The translations under genes were made by a program, and so were the position numbers. DNA of 64,000 nucleotides from contig NZ_CP121699.1 of assembly GCF_029761935.1 (NCBI RefSeq), positions 1,054,001 to 1,118,000 of the forward strand, read 5' to 3'. A model generated the notes under the pieces. It made no database searches and was not told where the DNA came from. It saw only the letters and a list, made by a program, of their open reading frames with translations. This document shows positions 18,357-27,424 of the stretch, piece after piece. The stretch's first letter is position 1, and the number at the start of each line of letters is the position of its first letter. Source of the stretch: Microbacterium testaceum. GTDB taxonomy: Bacteria > Actinomycetota > Actinomycetes > Actinomycetales > Microbacteriaceae.

Positions 18357-18389
18357 GATGCCCGCCCCGCACGAAGCGGGACGGGCATC
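18357..18389 (-). terminator. Terminator hairpin after pnp
   Basis: A 14-bp stem with one G-U pair (GATGCCCGCCCCGC against its complement) and a 5-nt loop starts 17 nt beyond the pnp stop. Confidence 0.7.
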
Positions 18390-18405
18390 CGGTCAGCGAG
18401 AAGGA

Positions 18406-20703
18406 TCAGCCTTCGGCGGGAGCCTCGGGGCCCTCGCTCGCGGCGGCCGAGCTCTGCGTGTCGGCGGGCTCGGGCGTGGTGGCCTCCTCGTCGAGCACGG
18501 GCTCGAGCGAGAGCTTGCCGCGGTCGTCGATCTTCGTGATGCGCACGAGGATCTTGCGACCGACCGAGAGCACGTCCTCGACGTTCTCGACGCGCTTGCC
18601 ACCGGCGAGCTTGCGGACCTCGCTGACGTGCAGCAGGCCGTCCTTGCCGGGAAGCAGCGAGACGAACGCACCGAAGGTCGCGATCTTGACGACGGTTCCG
18701 AGGAACTGCTCCCCCACCTCGGGGTTGGTCGGGTTGGCGATCGCGTTCACCTGGGCGCGGGCCGCCTCGGCCGAGGGGCCGTCGGTCGCACCGATGTAGA
18801 CGGTGCCGTCGTCCTCGATCGAAATCTGGGCGCCGGTCTCGTCCTGGATGGAGTTGATCGTCTTGCCCTTGGGTCCGATGAGCTCGCCGATCTTGTCGAC
18901 CGGGATCTGCACGCTGATGACGCGGGGCGCGGTGGGCGCCATCTCGTCGGGAGCGTCGATCGCCGAGTTCAGGACGTTGAGGATCGTGAGGCGAGCCTCC
19001 TTGGCCTGGGTGAGGGCGGCGGCCAGCACCGACGACGGGATGCCGTCGAGCTTGGTGTCGAGCTGGATCGCGGTGATGAACTCGCTCGTGCCGGCGACCT
19101 TGAAGTCCATGTCGCCGAGGGCGTCTTCGGCGCCGAGGATGTCGGTCAGGGCGGCGTAGCGCGTCTGTCCGTCGACCTCGTCGGTGACCAGACCCATGGC
19201 GATACCGGCGACGGGGGCGCGCAGCGGCACACCCGCGTTCAGCAGCGACAGGGTCGAGGCGCAGACCGAGCCCATCGACGTCGAGCCGTTGGAGCCGAGG
19301 GCCTCGGACACCTGACGGATCGCGTAGGGGAACTCCTCGCGGCTGGGGAGCACCGGAACGAGCGCGCGCTCGGCCAGGAAGCCGTGACCGATCTCGCGAC
19401 GCTTCGGCGAACCCACGCGACCGGTCTCACCGGTCGAGTACGGCGGGAAGTTGTAGTGGTGCAGGTAGCGCTTGCTCGTGATGGGCGAGAGCGAGTCGAT
19501 CTGCTGCTCCATCTTGAGCATGTTCAGCGTGGTGACGCCCAGGATCTGGGTCTCGCCGCGCTGGAAGATCGCCGAGCCGTGAACGCGCGGGATGACCTGC
19601 ACCTCGGCATCGAGCGGGCGGATGTCGGCGAGTCCGCGGCCGTCCATGCGGACGCCCTCGGCCAGGATTCGACCGCGGACGATCGTCTTGGTGACCGACT
19701 TGTAGGCAGCGTTGAACTCGAGGGTCGCGACGGCGGGCAGCTCGCCCGACTCGACGGCGGCCACGAGCTGCTCCTTGACCGAGGTCTTGACCTCGTCATC
19801 GGCGTTCTGACGCTCCTGCTTGTCGGCGATCTGGTACACGGGCACCAGACGGTCGTAGGCACGACCGGCGACGAAGTCGTAGGTCTCCTGGCTGTAGGCC
19901 GGGAAGACGGGGAACGACTGGATCTCCTTGGCCGCGGTGCGCGCGACCTCGTTCTGCGCGTCGACGAGCTGGCGCAGGAAGGGCTTGGCGGCCTCGAGGC
20001 CCTCGGCGACGACCTGCTCGTTCGGCTTGGTCGCGCCGCCCTTGATCATGTTCCAGCTGCCCTCGGTGGCCTCGGCCTCCACCATCATGATGGCGACGTC
20101 GCCGTCGTCGAGCACGCGGCCCGCGACGATGAGGTCGAAGACGGCGTCCTCGAGCTGCGTGACGGTCGGGAAGGCGACCCACTGGTCGGCGTTCTCGCCC
20201 TGGCCGGGGATGAGCGCCAGGCGCACACCCGCGATGGGACCCGAGAACGGCAGACCCGAGATCTGGGTCGACAGCGAGGCGGCGTTGATGGCCAGCGCGT
20301 CGTAGAACTCGCCGGGGGCGATCGACAGCACGGTGACGACGATCTGCACCTCGTTGCGCAGGCCGTCGACGAACGACGGGCGCAGCGGGCGGTCGATGAG
20401 GCGGCACACGAGGATGGCCTCGGTGGAGGGGCGACCCTCGCGGCGGAAGAACGAGCCGGGGATCTTGCCGGCGGCGTACGAGCGCTCCTCGACGTCGACG
20501 GTCAGCGGGAAGAAGTCGAATCCTTCACGCGGGTGCTTGCCGGCGCTGGTGGCCGACAACAGCATGGTCTCCTCGTCGAGGTAGGCGGCGACTGCGCCCT
20601 GAGCCTGCTGAGCGAGGCGTCCGGTTTCGAACCGGACGGTACGGGTGCCGAAACGGCCGTTGTCGAGAACGGCTTCAGCGGCGGTGATTTCTGGACCTTC
20701 CAA
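18406..20703 (-). CDS. pnp: Polyribonucleotide nucleotidyltransferase (PNPase)
   Basis: 3'-5' phosphorolytic exoribonuclease of mRNA decay; in actinobacteria it also makes RNA tails. The 765 residues contain two RNase PH domains (about 1-150 and 320-560, with [27 protein letters not shown] and [13 protein letters not shown] regions [33 protein letters not shown]), a KH domain ([33 protein letters not shown]) and an S1 domain ([28 protein letters not shown]). The TTG at 20703 ([16 protein letters not shown]) is chosen: homology begins there and AAGGAGGG lies 5 nt upstream. rpsO, the usual neighbour, is 14 kb away. An 11-bp hairpin sits in its leader. Confidence 0.97.
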   Translation of the reverse strand: MEGPEITAAEAVLDNGRFGTRTVRFETGRLAQQAQGAVAAYLDEETMLLSATSAGKHPREGFDFFPLTVDVEERSYAAGKIPGSFFRREGRPSTEAILVCRLIDRPLRPSFVDGLRNEVQIVVTVLSIAPGEFYDALAINAASLSTQISGLPFSGPIAGVRLALIPGQGENADQWVAFPTVTQLEDAVFDLIVAGRVLDDGDVAIMMVEAEATEGSWNMIKGGATKPNEQVVAEGLEAAKPFLRQLVDAQNEVARTAAKEIQSFPVFPAYSQETYDFVAGRAYDRLVPVYQIADKQERQNADDEVKTSVKEQLVAAVESGELPAVATLEFNAAYKSVTKTIVRGRILAEGVRMDGRGLADIRPLDAEVQVIPRVHGSAIFQRGETQILGVTTLNMLKMEQQIDSLSPITSKRYLHHYNFPPYSTGETGRVGSPKRREIGHGFLAERALVPVLPSREEFPYAIRQVSEALGSNGSTSMGSVCASTLSLLNAGVPLRAPVAGIAMGLVTDEVDGQTRYAALTDILGAEDALGDMDFKVAGTSEFITAIQLDTKLDGIPSSVLAAALTQAKEARLTILNVLNSAIDAPDEMAPTAPRVISVQIPVDKIGELIGPKGKTINSIQDETGAQISIEDDGTVYIGATDGPSAEAARAQVNAIANPTNPEVGEQFLGTVVKIATFGAFVSLLPGKDGLLHVSEVRKLAGGKRVENVEDVLSVGRKILVRITKIDDRGKLSLEPVLDEEATTPEPADTQSSAAASEGPEAPAEG

Positions 20704-20726
20704 GAGGTCCCTCCTTCTTTGTTTAG

Positions 20727-20753
20727 GCTCGCCGCCCCGTGTGGGCGACGAGC
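20727..20753 (-). promoter_or_regulatory. Stable hairpin in the pnp leader
   Basis: On the minus strand GCTCGTCGCCC and GGGCGGCGAGC pair as 11 bp with one G-U, around a 5-nt loop. It ends about 11 nt before the AAGGAGGG site of pnp. In enterobacteria a leader hairpin cut by RNase III mediates PNPase autocontrol; a similar role here is inference only. Confidence 0.55.
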
Positions 20754-20993
20754 TGACATGCGAAGGAGCAGGAACAGGCAGAAAGGGCGCGCCGACGAAT
20801 CGACCCGGAATCCCGGCGACTGGCCACCAGTAGACGACCACCCGGCATACGACGGGGAGTCCACCACAGGGGACCAGCGTCTGCCGGCCTGCTCCGTGAG
20901 CTCATATGTAGTTGAGCCGATGCCACGACGGCATCCCTCGCCACCCTACCAGCGACGACCCCTTCCGGGTGGGCAGCGCACGGCGTCGTGCTC

Positions 20994-20999
20994 TACCGT
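20994..20999 (+). promoter_or_regulatory. -10 hexamer TACCGT of the coiled-coil/transglycosylase gene
   Basis: TACCGT-N6-ATG; this fixes the start at 21006 rather than the upstream in-frame GTG at 20988. Confidence 0.55.
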
Positions 21000-21005
21000 G
21001 ACCTC

Positions 21006-22259
21006 ATGGGCCTCATCCGTCGCACGAGTCACACGCTTCTCGCGTGCGTCCTCGCCGGCCTGACCCTCGCCCCCGTCCCCGCCTCCGCGGCGATTCTCGG
21101 CACGGGGTCCGTGACTCCCGCCGCCGCGGTCGACGAGAGCGCCGTCGCCCGGGTGCAGGCGGAGTTGGATGCCGCGGAGGCCGTCGCCGTGGCGGCGTCG
21201 CGCCGCGCCCTCGATGCGTCGGCGACCGCCGAGCAGACGCGACTGCTGGCCGAGACGACCGCTGCGCGCGCGGCGGCGTTGAGCGCCGAGAGCGCCTCGG
21301 CCGACGCCGCCGAGACCTCGAGCGCCACGGCCGCCGGTGCCAGCGCCGCGCGGCTGTACCGCACCGTGGGCGGCGGCCCGCTGGTGGCGCAGCTGCTGAC
21401 GGACGCCGATCCCGATTCGTTGCTGGAACGGCTCGGCATCCTGGATCGGGTCTCGGAGGTCGCCGCGCGCACCGCGGGCCGGGCCCGCAGTGCGGCCGAC
21501 GTCGCGACGTCGCTGCGCGAGCAGGCCGAGCAGGCGCGGGACGAAGCCGCGCGTGTGGCCGCCGACGCTCGAGCCACCGCGGCGGCGGCGCAGAGCGATG
21601 CGGACGCCGAGGCGGCGACGGTGCGCGAGACGCAGGGCCGCCTCGACGATCTCTACGCCCAGCTCGCGGCCCTCCGGGCGACGACCGCCGCTCAGGAGCG
21701 CGCGGCGCGCGAAGAGCAGAAGGTGCAGCGCGATGCGGCGCAGTCCGGCGGATCCGCCGGCGGGGCGAGCACCGGTGGCGGCGCGGCTCCGGGCGGCGGG
21801 ACGACGAGCGGTGGTGGAGCGACCGGCGGCGGCTCCACCTCGACCGGGGGCGGCGCGAACAACGGCTCCTCGGGCGGGGGAAGCGGATCGACCGGCGGTT
21901 CGGGCGGCGGCGGCTCGGGGGCGGGGTCGACGGCTCCGGCCGGTCCGATCATGAGCCCGAGCGAGGCGCGGTCCGCGGCGCGCGGCGCGATCGGCCGCTA
22001 CGGCTGGGGCGACGACCAGTTCTCCTGCCTCGTCTCGCTGTGGAATCGCGAATCGGGATGGCGGGCCGACGCCTACAACGCGGGCAGCGGTGCCTACGGC
22101 ATCCCTCAGGCTCTCCCCGGCGACAAGATGGCCTCCGCCGGACTCGACTGGCGCACCAACGCCGTCACCCAGATCTCCTGGGGCCTGTCGTACATCGGCT
22201 CGCGGTACGGCTCCCCCTGCGGCGCGTGGGACCACTCCCAGCGCACCGGCTGGTACTGA
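21006..22259 (+). CDS. Secreted coiled-coil protein with a lytic-transglycosylase-like domain
   Basis: A 417-residue exported protein, probably a cell-wall hydrolase. Residues 1-28 are a signal peptide ending PASA. Residues ~42-245 are Ala/Glu/Arg-rich heptad-like coiled coil broken by LYRTVGGGPLVAQLLTDADPDSLLERLGILDRV, which resembles the coiled-coil region of RipA/PcsB-type hydrolases. Residues 247-313 are a Gly/Ser/Thr linker. Residues 315-417 read like the small actinobacterial lysozyme-like fold: SLWNRESGWRADAYNAGSGAYGIPQ with putative catalytic E349, and C341/C405 as a possible disulfide. No NlpC/P60 domain is present. The domain order is inferred from sequence; the enzyme activity is not proven. 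Confidence 0.82.
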   Translation: MGLIRRTSHTLLACVLAGLTLAPVPASAAILGTGSVTPAAAVDESAVARVQAELDAAEAVAVAASRRALDASATAEQTRLLAETTAARAAALSAESASADAAETSSATAAGASAARLYRTVGGGPLVAQLLTDADPDSLLERLGILDRVSEVAARTAGRARSAADVATSLREQAEQARDEAARVAADARATAAAAQSDADAEAATVRETQGRLDDLYAQLAALRATTAAQERAAREEQKVQRDAAQSGGSAGGASTGGGAAPGGGTTSGGGATGGGSTSTGGGANNGSSGGGSGSTGGSGGGGSGAGSTAPAGPIMSPSEARSAARGAIGRYGWGDDQFSCLVSLWNRESGWRADAYNAGSGAYGIPQALPGDKMASAGLDWRTNAVTQISWGLSYIGSRYGSPCGAWDHSQRTGWY

Positions 22260-22340
22260 CGCCTCGCCGCGAGCGCGCAGGCGACGCGAACGAACACCGG
22301 GTCGCCCGGTGCACGCGCCCGCCGCGATCCAGCGGATGAC

Positions 22341-24308
22341 TCAGACCGCGTCGGCGCGCTCCCGATCACCGCGGATGGGCAGCTCGATGTAGCCCGCGTG
22401 CTTGGCGACGATCCCGTCTCCCGCCGTCCGCCCGCGCACGCGGCGCCACACCCATGGCAGAGCGTCGCGCGTGAGCCAGGTTCCGCGCGGACGCTCGGCC
22501 TCGTCGGCGTGCAGCGCCTCATCGAGACCGAGCAGCGCCCGCGCGTCGGGCACGCCCAGGGCTTCCGCCCCGCGGTAGGCGACGAGGCGGTGCCCGGCCG
22601 AACTGAGGTGCACGAGGTCATCGGCCCACATCGGCGCCTCGCCGATCTCGCCCACGGCCTCGAGGTCGAGCAGGATCGCGCCCTGCTCCGCCGCGATCCG
22701 ACGCAAGTGCACGTTGTACGCCGCGAACCGTCGGGCGAAGATGCGCGCGGCGGGCCGTCGCGGAAGGAACGTCGTCACCAGCAGCACATCGGCACCGGTC
22801 CGGCGCACCGCGCGCACCGCCGACTCGACCTCGGCCACCAGCGCCGGGAGCACGGGCGCCGGCCCCACGAGATCGTTCGCACCGATGAGGATCGACACCA
22901 GGTCGGGCTTCAGGGCGAGAGCCGCGGGGATCTGCTCGTCGATCAGGTGCCGCACCCGACGGCTGCGCACGGCGAGATTCGCGTAGCGGAACGGCCCCTC
23001 GTCGGTGGTTCCGGCGAGGAGCTCGGCGAGACGGTCGGCCCAGCCGCGGAACTGCCCCGACGGCATCCGCGAGGCGTCGCACAGCCCCTCGGTCAGCGAG
23101 TCCCCGAGGGCCACGAAACGCGTCCACCGTCCTCGAGTGCGGGATGCCGCGGTGCCGGCCGGTCGTGGACTGCCGCGCCGCAGCAGGCTGTCGTCGACGC
23201 GGCGCAGGGCGATGGCGTCGCGGTAGTGCTCGATCAGCGACCCGGTCAGCGCCGCCCACGTGCGTCCCTCCACCGAGCCGCGCGCCGCGCGGGCGAAGGC
23301 GCGGCGTTTGGCGTCGTCGCCCACGAGGTCCGCGACGCGCGCGCGCAGGTCGTCGAGGTCGCCGGGCTTGTAGAGCCACCCGTCGACGCTCGAGCGCACG
23401 AGGTCGAGGGGACCACCGACACCCGTCGCGACCACCGGAACACCGCTGGCGAGCGCCTCCTGAATGGTTTGACCGAAGGTCTCGCTCTCCCCCGGGTGCA
23501 CGAACACGTCGAAGCCCGCGAGGGTCGACGCGAGCTCCGAACCGCCCAGGTGGCCGGTGAACACGGCATCCGGGATCGCCTTCTCGAGGGCGGGACGCGA
23601 GGGGCCGTCGCCGACGATGACCAGCCGCGTGTCGGGGAGGTCGGCGAGGGCGCGGAGGTCGTCGACCTGCTTCTCGGGCGCCAGGCGACCGACGTAGCCG
23701 ATGATGCGCTCGCCGTTCGGGGCGATCCGCGCCCGCCACCGGTCGTCGCGGTGCTCGGGGGCGAAGCGCACGGCATCCACTCCCCTGCCCCACCGACGGA
23801 TGCGGTCGACGCCGAGGTCCTCGAGCTGCCGGGTCGACGCCGACGAGGGCGCGAGCGTGAGAGTCGCCCGGCGGTGCAGGCGCGAGACGTGTCCGGCGAC
23901 GAGAGCGGTCGCGTGCGGCAGTCCGTACTTCTGCGAGTAGGCGACGACGTCCGTCTGGTAGACCGCGACCGAGGGGATCTTCAGCGCGTCGGCGGCCGCG
24001 AGACCCTGCCACCCCAGCACGAACGGCGATGCCAGGTGCACGACGTCGGGGGCGAAGTCGCGCAGCAGGGCTCCCAGGCGCGCGGCCCGGGCGAAGACCA
24101 CGCGCACCTCGGGGTACGACGGCAGGGGAACCGAACGCAGCAGCTCGGTGCGGGCTCCGTGCAGGTCGGCGGTGACGTCGCCGGATCTGGGGGCGATCAC
24201 GAGCGTCTCGTGGCCCGCCTCCGCCAGATGGCGCAGGACGTGGAGAACGGAACCGGTGACCCCGTTCATGTGCGGGAGGAAGGATTCGGCCAGCAGCGCG
24301 ACTCTCAC
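22341..24308 (-). CDS. Fusion of a GT4 glycosyltransferase and an SGNH/GDSL hydrolase
   Basis: A 655-residue two-domain protein. Residues 1-~375 are a GT-B, family-4 glycosyltransferase (MNGVTGSVLHVLRHL acceptor loop; GYVGRLAPEKQVDDL; E276-x7-E284 in ESETFGQTIQEALASG), closest in style to actinobacterial alpha-mannosyltransferases of the MgtA/PimB group. Residues ~395-575 are an SGNH esterase: GDSL with S404, GAND with N478, DDLVH with D564 and H567. Both active sites look intact. A short basic C-terminal tail follows. No signal peptide or membrane span is seen, so both act in the cytoplasm. The GTG at 24308 (VRVALLAESFLP) is where homology starts; CACCCT lies 6 nt upstream. Confidence 0.85.
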   Translation of the reverse strand: MRVALLAESFLPHMNGVTGSVLHVLRHLAEAGHETLVIAPRSGDVTADLHGARTELLRSVPLPSYPEVRVVFARAARLGALLRDFAPDVVHLASPFVLGWQGLAAADALKIPSVAVYQTDVVAYSQKYGLPHATALVAGHVSRLHRRATLTLAPSSASTRQLEDLGVDRIRRWGRGVDAVRFAPEHRDDRWRARIAPNGERIIGYVGRLAPEKQVDDLRALADLPDTRLVIVGDGPSRPALEKAIPDAVFTGHLGGSELASTLAGFDVFVHPGESETFGQTIQEALASGVPVVATGVGGPLDLVRSSVDGWLYKPGDLDDLRARVADLVGDDAKRRAFARAARGSVEGRTWAALTGSLIEHYRDAIALRRVDDSLLRRGSPRPAGTAASRTRGRWTRFVALGDSLTEGLCDASRMPSGQFRGWADRLAELLAGTTDEGPFRYANLAVRSRRVRHLIDEQIPAALALKPDLVSILIGANDLVGPAPVLPALVAEVESAVRAVRRTGADVLLVTTFLPRRPAARIFARRFAAYNVHLRRIAAEQGAILLDLEAVGEIGEAPMWADDLVHLSSAGHRLVAYRGAEALGVPDARALLGLDEALHADEAERPRGTWLTRDALPWVWRRVRGRTAGDGIVAKHAGYIELPIRGDRERADAV

Positions 24309-24441
24309 GAGACCAGGGTGAGGCGTGTCGCGGCCTCGCGGGGGCCGTTCGCGCCCGACGTTCGCGATGTTCACCGGATGCTCCGCCGGGCGTCACCCCC
24401 GCGTCGGCGGGGCGTCTCGATCAGCGGCGGAGAGTGACGGA

Positions 24442-25053
24442 ATGGACGGAGTCGACGCCTGGCTACAGGCGATCGCGGCGAGCCCGTGGGCCCTGCCCGC
24501 GATGGCACTGCTCGTGTTCGCCGACGCGTTCCTCGTCGTGATCCCCGGTGAGGCCGCGGTCACGGCGTTCGGTGCCCTCGCCGTCGCCCACGGCACTCCC
24601 CCGCTCGCAGCGGTGATCCTCGTCGCGGGGGCCGCGGCCTTCGCCGGCGACCTCGGCTGCTATCTGGTGGGACGTCTCGTGGGCGTCGAGCGCTGGGCCT
24701 GGATGCGCGGGCCCCGCGTCTCCGCCGCCCTCGACTGGGCGCGGGCGCGCCTCGAACGCAACGCCGCCGTCGTGCTCTTCACCGCGCGGTTCGTGCCCTT
24801 CGCGCGGCTCGCGGTCAACCTCGCGGCGGGGGCGGCGCGGGTGAATCCGGCGCGGTACCTGGGCGTCGCGGCGCTCGCGGCCCTCGCGTGGGCGGCGTAC
24901 CAAGCGGTGGTCGGGGCGGTCGTCGCGGCGCTCGTGCCGGGCGGTCCGGTGGTGGCGGTGGTGGTGTCGATCGTCGTGGCCGTGGGGATCGGCGTCGGCA
25001 TCGATCTGGTGCTCGCGCGGCGGGCGAAGCGCCGGGCGGCCGCGCGCTCCTGA
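24442..25053 (+). CDS. DedA family membrane protein
   Basis: A 203-residue VTT/DedA-family integral membrane protein, a group linked to undecaprenyl-phosphate or phospholipid flipping and envelope homeostasis. Hydrophobic segments are at ~13-45, 53-75, 105-125, 133-160 and 163-190. The family motifs are VVIPGEAAVTAFGAL (E/P-G re-entrant loop) and FTARFVPFARLAVNLAAGAARVNPARYL (the F-x-R-x-x-P-x-x-R pattern). The C-terminus is basic. GGAG lies ~12 nt before the ATG. It is divergent from the GT-SGNH gene and convergent with the fructosamine-kinase-like gene. Confidence 0.88.
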   Translation: MDGVDAWLQAIAASPWALPAMALLVFADAFLVVIPGEAAVTAFGALAVAHGTPPLAAVILVAGAAAFAGDLGCYLVGRLVGVERWAWMRGPRVSAALDWARARLERNAAVVLFTARFVPFARLAVNLAAGAARVNPARYLGVAALAALAWAAYQAVVGAVVAALVPGGPVVAVVVSIVVAVGIGVGIDLVLARRAKRRAAARS

Positions 25054-25168
25054 CCCTCGCGGAATCGGACGATCGCGCCGGTGTCGGATCTCACGCGGCC
25101 GTGCGTCCGATTCCGGCGCGAGTCTGCGATTCTGCTCGCACCGATCCCGGATGCCGGCGCCCGGCGCC

Positions 25169-25930
25169 TCAGACCAACGCGAGCGTCCGCTCGGCGGCCT
25201 CGACGAGGGCCCGCCCGTACGACGGCCCGTGTCCGGCGGCGTGCACGGCGAGGGGATGCAACTGGTGCACGGGCACGCGCTCGCTCCAGCCCTCGCGCAA
25301 CGGGTGCGCGCGGTCGTAGGCGTCGACGATCCGCTCGAGGAAGGGGCATCCGAACAGCGCGAGCATCGCGAGATCGGTCTCGCGATGACCGCCGTGCGCT
25401 GCCGGGTCGATCAGCACGACACCGTCCTCGCCCCACAGCACGTTGCCCGCCCAGAGGTCGCCGTGCAGCCGCGCGGGCGGTTCGTCGTCGTCGAAGGCTC
25501 CGGCCGCGATCAGCGCGCACGCGCGCGCGACGACCTCGGCTCCGGATGCCGACAGGTTGCCGGCCGCGACGGCGATCGGCACGAACGGCTCGACGCGCTG
25601 CGCCGCGTAGAAGACGCCCCAGGTGGGCTTCGGCCGCGCGGGTTGCGGTCTGCTGCCGATGAAGATGTCGCCCGTCCAGCCGGGAGGCGGCGAGCCGAAC
25701 GCCTCAGCCCCCGCGTCGTGGGTCGCGACGAGCGCGGCGCCGAAGGCGTCGGCGGCCTCCGCGGAGGGACGCGCCTCGGCGATGCGCTCCAGCACGATCC
25801 GCCGGTCCGCGACCTCGATCACCTCGGCGATGCGCGCGCCGCCCGCGTCGGCGAGCCATTCCAGCCCCGCGGCCTCGGCGGCGAAGAACCCCGCGGGGGC
25901 GTCGGGGCGGGTCTTCACGTGCTGTTCCAT
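25169..25930 (-). CDS. Fructosamine kinase family protein
   Basis: A protein-kinase-like fold enzyme of 253 residues that probably phosphorylates fructosamines or ribulosamines on glycated amines. The kinase core is visible: LHGDLWAGNVLWGEDGVVLIDPAAHGGHRETDLAMLALFG combines the HGDLWxGN catalytic loop with the IDP metal-binding motif (~155-195), a signature of the FN3K family. F-F-A-A-E-A-A-G-L-E-W in the N-terminus matches as well. The start ATG has no clear ribosome site; CAGACT lies 6 nt upstream, a weak version of the leaderless pattern. It is divergent from the endonuclease gene, with only 46 nt between the starts. Confidence 0.88.
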   Translation of the reverse strand: MEQHVKTRPDAPAGFFAAEAAGLEWLADAGGARIAEVIEVADRRIVLERIAEARPSAEAADAFGAALVATHDAGAEAFGSPPPGWTGDIFIGSRPQPARPKPTWGVFYAAQRVEPFVPIAVAAGNLSASGAEVVARACALIAAGAFDDDEPPARLHGDLWAGNVLWGEDGVVLIDPAAHGGHRETDLAMLALFGCPFLERIVDAYDRAHPLREGWSERVPVHQLHPLAVHAAGHGPSYGRALVEAAERTLALV

Positions 25931-25976
25931 CGACCCAGTCTGTCGCGATGTCGGAGGTCACCGGCACGATGGGGGC

Positions 25977-26759
25977 ATGAGCGACGGCTACGACCCGGAC
26001 TTCCTCGGCATCCCCCTGCCCCTTCCCTCTCCCGCGCGAGCGACGACGCAGATCGACTATCCGCGATTCTCGGTGCTGCTCGATGAGCAGCGGCGCTTCG
26101 CGGCGGTCACCGCCGTGGTCATCGACGGCGCTCGCCTGCTCGACCTCGCGCGCACCGGTGAGTGGCGACTCGATCCCCGCGTACCCGAAGAGAGCCAGGC
26201 CGGACCCGAGGCCTACAGCCGCAACGATCTCGACCGCGGGCACCTCGTGCGTCGGCGCGATCCGGGCTGGGGCGCCACCGCTGAGGCGCGCGCGGCCACC
26301 GAGGCCACGTTCTTCTACACGAACGCCGCCCCGCAGGCCGCCGGCTTCAACCAGTCGAAAGAGCTCTGGCTCGGTCTCGAAGACCACGTCTTGGCCTACG
26401 CCGAGACGACCGACCAGCGCCTCGCCGTGTTCACCGCGCCGGTGCTCGCCGACGACGACCCGCCGTACCGCGGCATCCGGGTGCCGCTGCGCTTCTGGAA
26501 GATCGCCGCGTGGCGCCAGGACGACACGCCCGCCGCGGCCGGTTTCGTGCTCGACCAGAGCGACCTCGTCGACACGCGGCAAGGGCTCGTGGTGCCGCCC
26601 CTCGGCGCGTTCCGCACGTTCCAGGTCCCGATCGCCGATATAGCGGCCGAAGCGGGCGTCGACGTCGGACAGCTCGTCGACGCCGACACCTTCGTTCGTC
26701 GCGGCCTGCGACCGGTCGCTGCGCGCGAACTGCGCAGCACCGACGACATCGTGCTGTGA
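25977..26759 (+). CDS. DNA/RNA non-specific endonuclease (NUC1-type)
   Basis: A beta-beta-alpha-metal nuclease of 260 residues. The signature DRGHLVRRRDPGWG gives the catalytic His, and FFYTNAAPQAAGFNQ provides the metal-binding Asn, as in Serratia nuclease/EndoG. PRFWKI-like RVPLRFWKIAAW is the usual strand after it. There is no signal peptide or lipobox, so unlike Serratia nuclease it seems cytoplasmic, or exported by a route I cannot see. No immunity or inhibitor gene is adjacent. The ATG has CACGAT 6 nt upstream and no Shine-Dalgarno. Confidence 0.9.
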   Translation: MSDGYDPDFLGIPLPLPSPARATTQIDYPRFSVLLDEQRRFAAVTAVVIDGARLLDLARTGEWRLDPRVPEESQAGPEAYSRNDLDRGHLVRRRDPGWGATAEARAATEATFFYTNAAPQAAGFNQSKELWLGLEDHVLAYAETTDQRLAVFTAPVLADDDPPYRGIRVPLRFWKIAAWRQDDTPAAAGFVLDQSDLVDTRQGLVVPPLGAFRTFQVPIADIAAEAGVDVGQLVDADTFVRRGLRPVAARELRSTDDIVL

Positions 26760-26821
26760 GGCGCAACGCAGGCGGCTGAGCCCGTCGAAGCCCCCGGTCG
26801 CGGGCGGAGCGGCGGCGCTCC

Positions 26822-27424
26822 TCAGCGCACCCGCACCGCGTGCAGCACCGTGTCGATCGCGGGACTCGTGTGCCCGTCGCGCAGCTCGGAATCAGCGGAG
26901 CCGCGCGTCACCTGCTCACAACGCTCGACGCGGAAACGGTCGTCGAGCGCGCCGCGCAGCAGCTCGGGCGTATAGAGGATCGCCGGGTCAGAGGGTCCGT
27001 GCCCGCCCGCGGCGATGTTGTCGACGTCGTGGCCGAGGACGATGAGGGTTCCCCCGGGCGCCACCCATTCGGCGATGCGCGCGATCGCGGCGGCGTTGTC
27101 GCCCAGGTGCAGGTAGCACGACACCACGAGATCGACGGATGCCGCGGGCTCGAACTCGTGCACGTCGGCACGCACCCACGAGACGGCGTCGCCGCCCGGG
27201 CGGGCTGCCGCGAGCGCCAGACCCGCTTCCGAGAAGTCGATGCCGGTCGTCGTCCAGCCGCGCTGCGCCAGCCAGAGGGCCGTGCGTCCGTCGCCGGTTG
27301 CGACGTCGATCGCGGAGCCCGGCGGCAGCGCGCCGGCGATCGCGCGGACGACGGCGGGAGGTTGGGTCGCCCACACTCCCCCGGCGGAGGCGCGGTAGCG
27401 CTCGTCCCACTGCGTGGCATCCAT
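26822..27424 (-). CDS. Class I SAM-dependent methyltransferase
   Basis: A 200-residue methyltransferase of unknown substrate. Motif I is AIDVATGDGRTALWLAQRGW (~38-57), the second-strand acidic residue is in TTGIDFSEAGL, and post-I motifs follow in WVRADVHEF and DLVVSCYLHL. The N-terminal MDATQWDERYRASAGGVWATQPP is typical of the tellurite-resistance TehB/thiopurine-like small methyltransferases; that narrower name is uncertain. The ATG at 27424 is preceded by GGAGGAG, and a TAGGGT hexamer lies ~30 nt upstream. It is convergent with the endonuclease gene. Confidence 0.88.
   Translation of the reverse strand: MDATQWDERYRASAGGVWATQPPAVVRAIAGALPPGSAIDVATGDGRTALWLAQRGWTTTGIDFSEAGLALAAARPGGDAVSWVRADVHEFEPAASVDLVVSCYLHLGDNAAAIARIAEWVAPGGTLIVLGHDVDNIAAGGHGPSDPAILYTPELLRGALDDRFRVERCEQVTRGSADSELRDGHTSPAIDTVLHAVRVR

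Larger units (their letters stand above)
20704..21005. other. 302-bp divergent intergenic region pnp / transglycosylase gene
   Basis: It holds the pnp Shine-Dalgarno and leader hairpin at one end and the TACCGT promoter of the plus-strand gene at the other. Near 20904-20920 an AT-richer stretch with GCTCA/TGAGC arms is the likeliest pnp promoter region. I see no gene in it. Confidence 0.5.

Noticed and set aside
21744..21945. Repetitive G-rich stretch as a CRISPR or tandem-repeat locus
   Set aside because: It codes for the Gly/Ser/Thr linker of the secreted transglycosylase-like protein; there are no spaced identical repeats.
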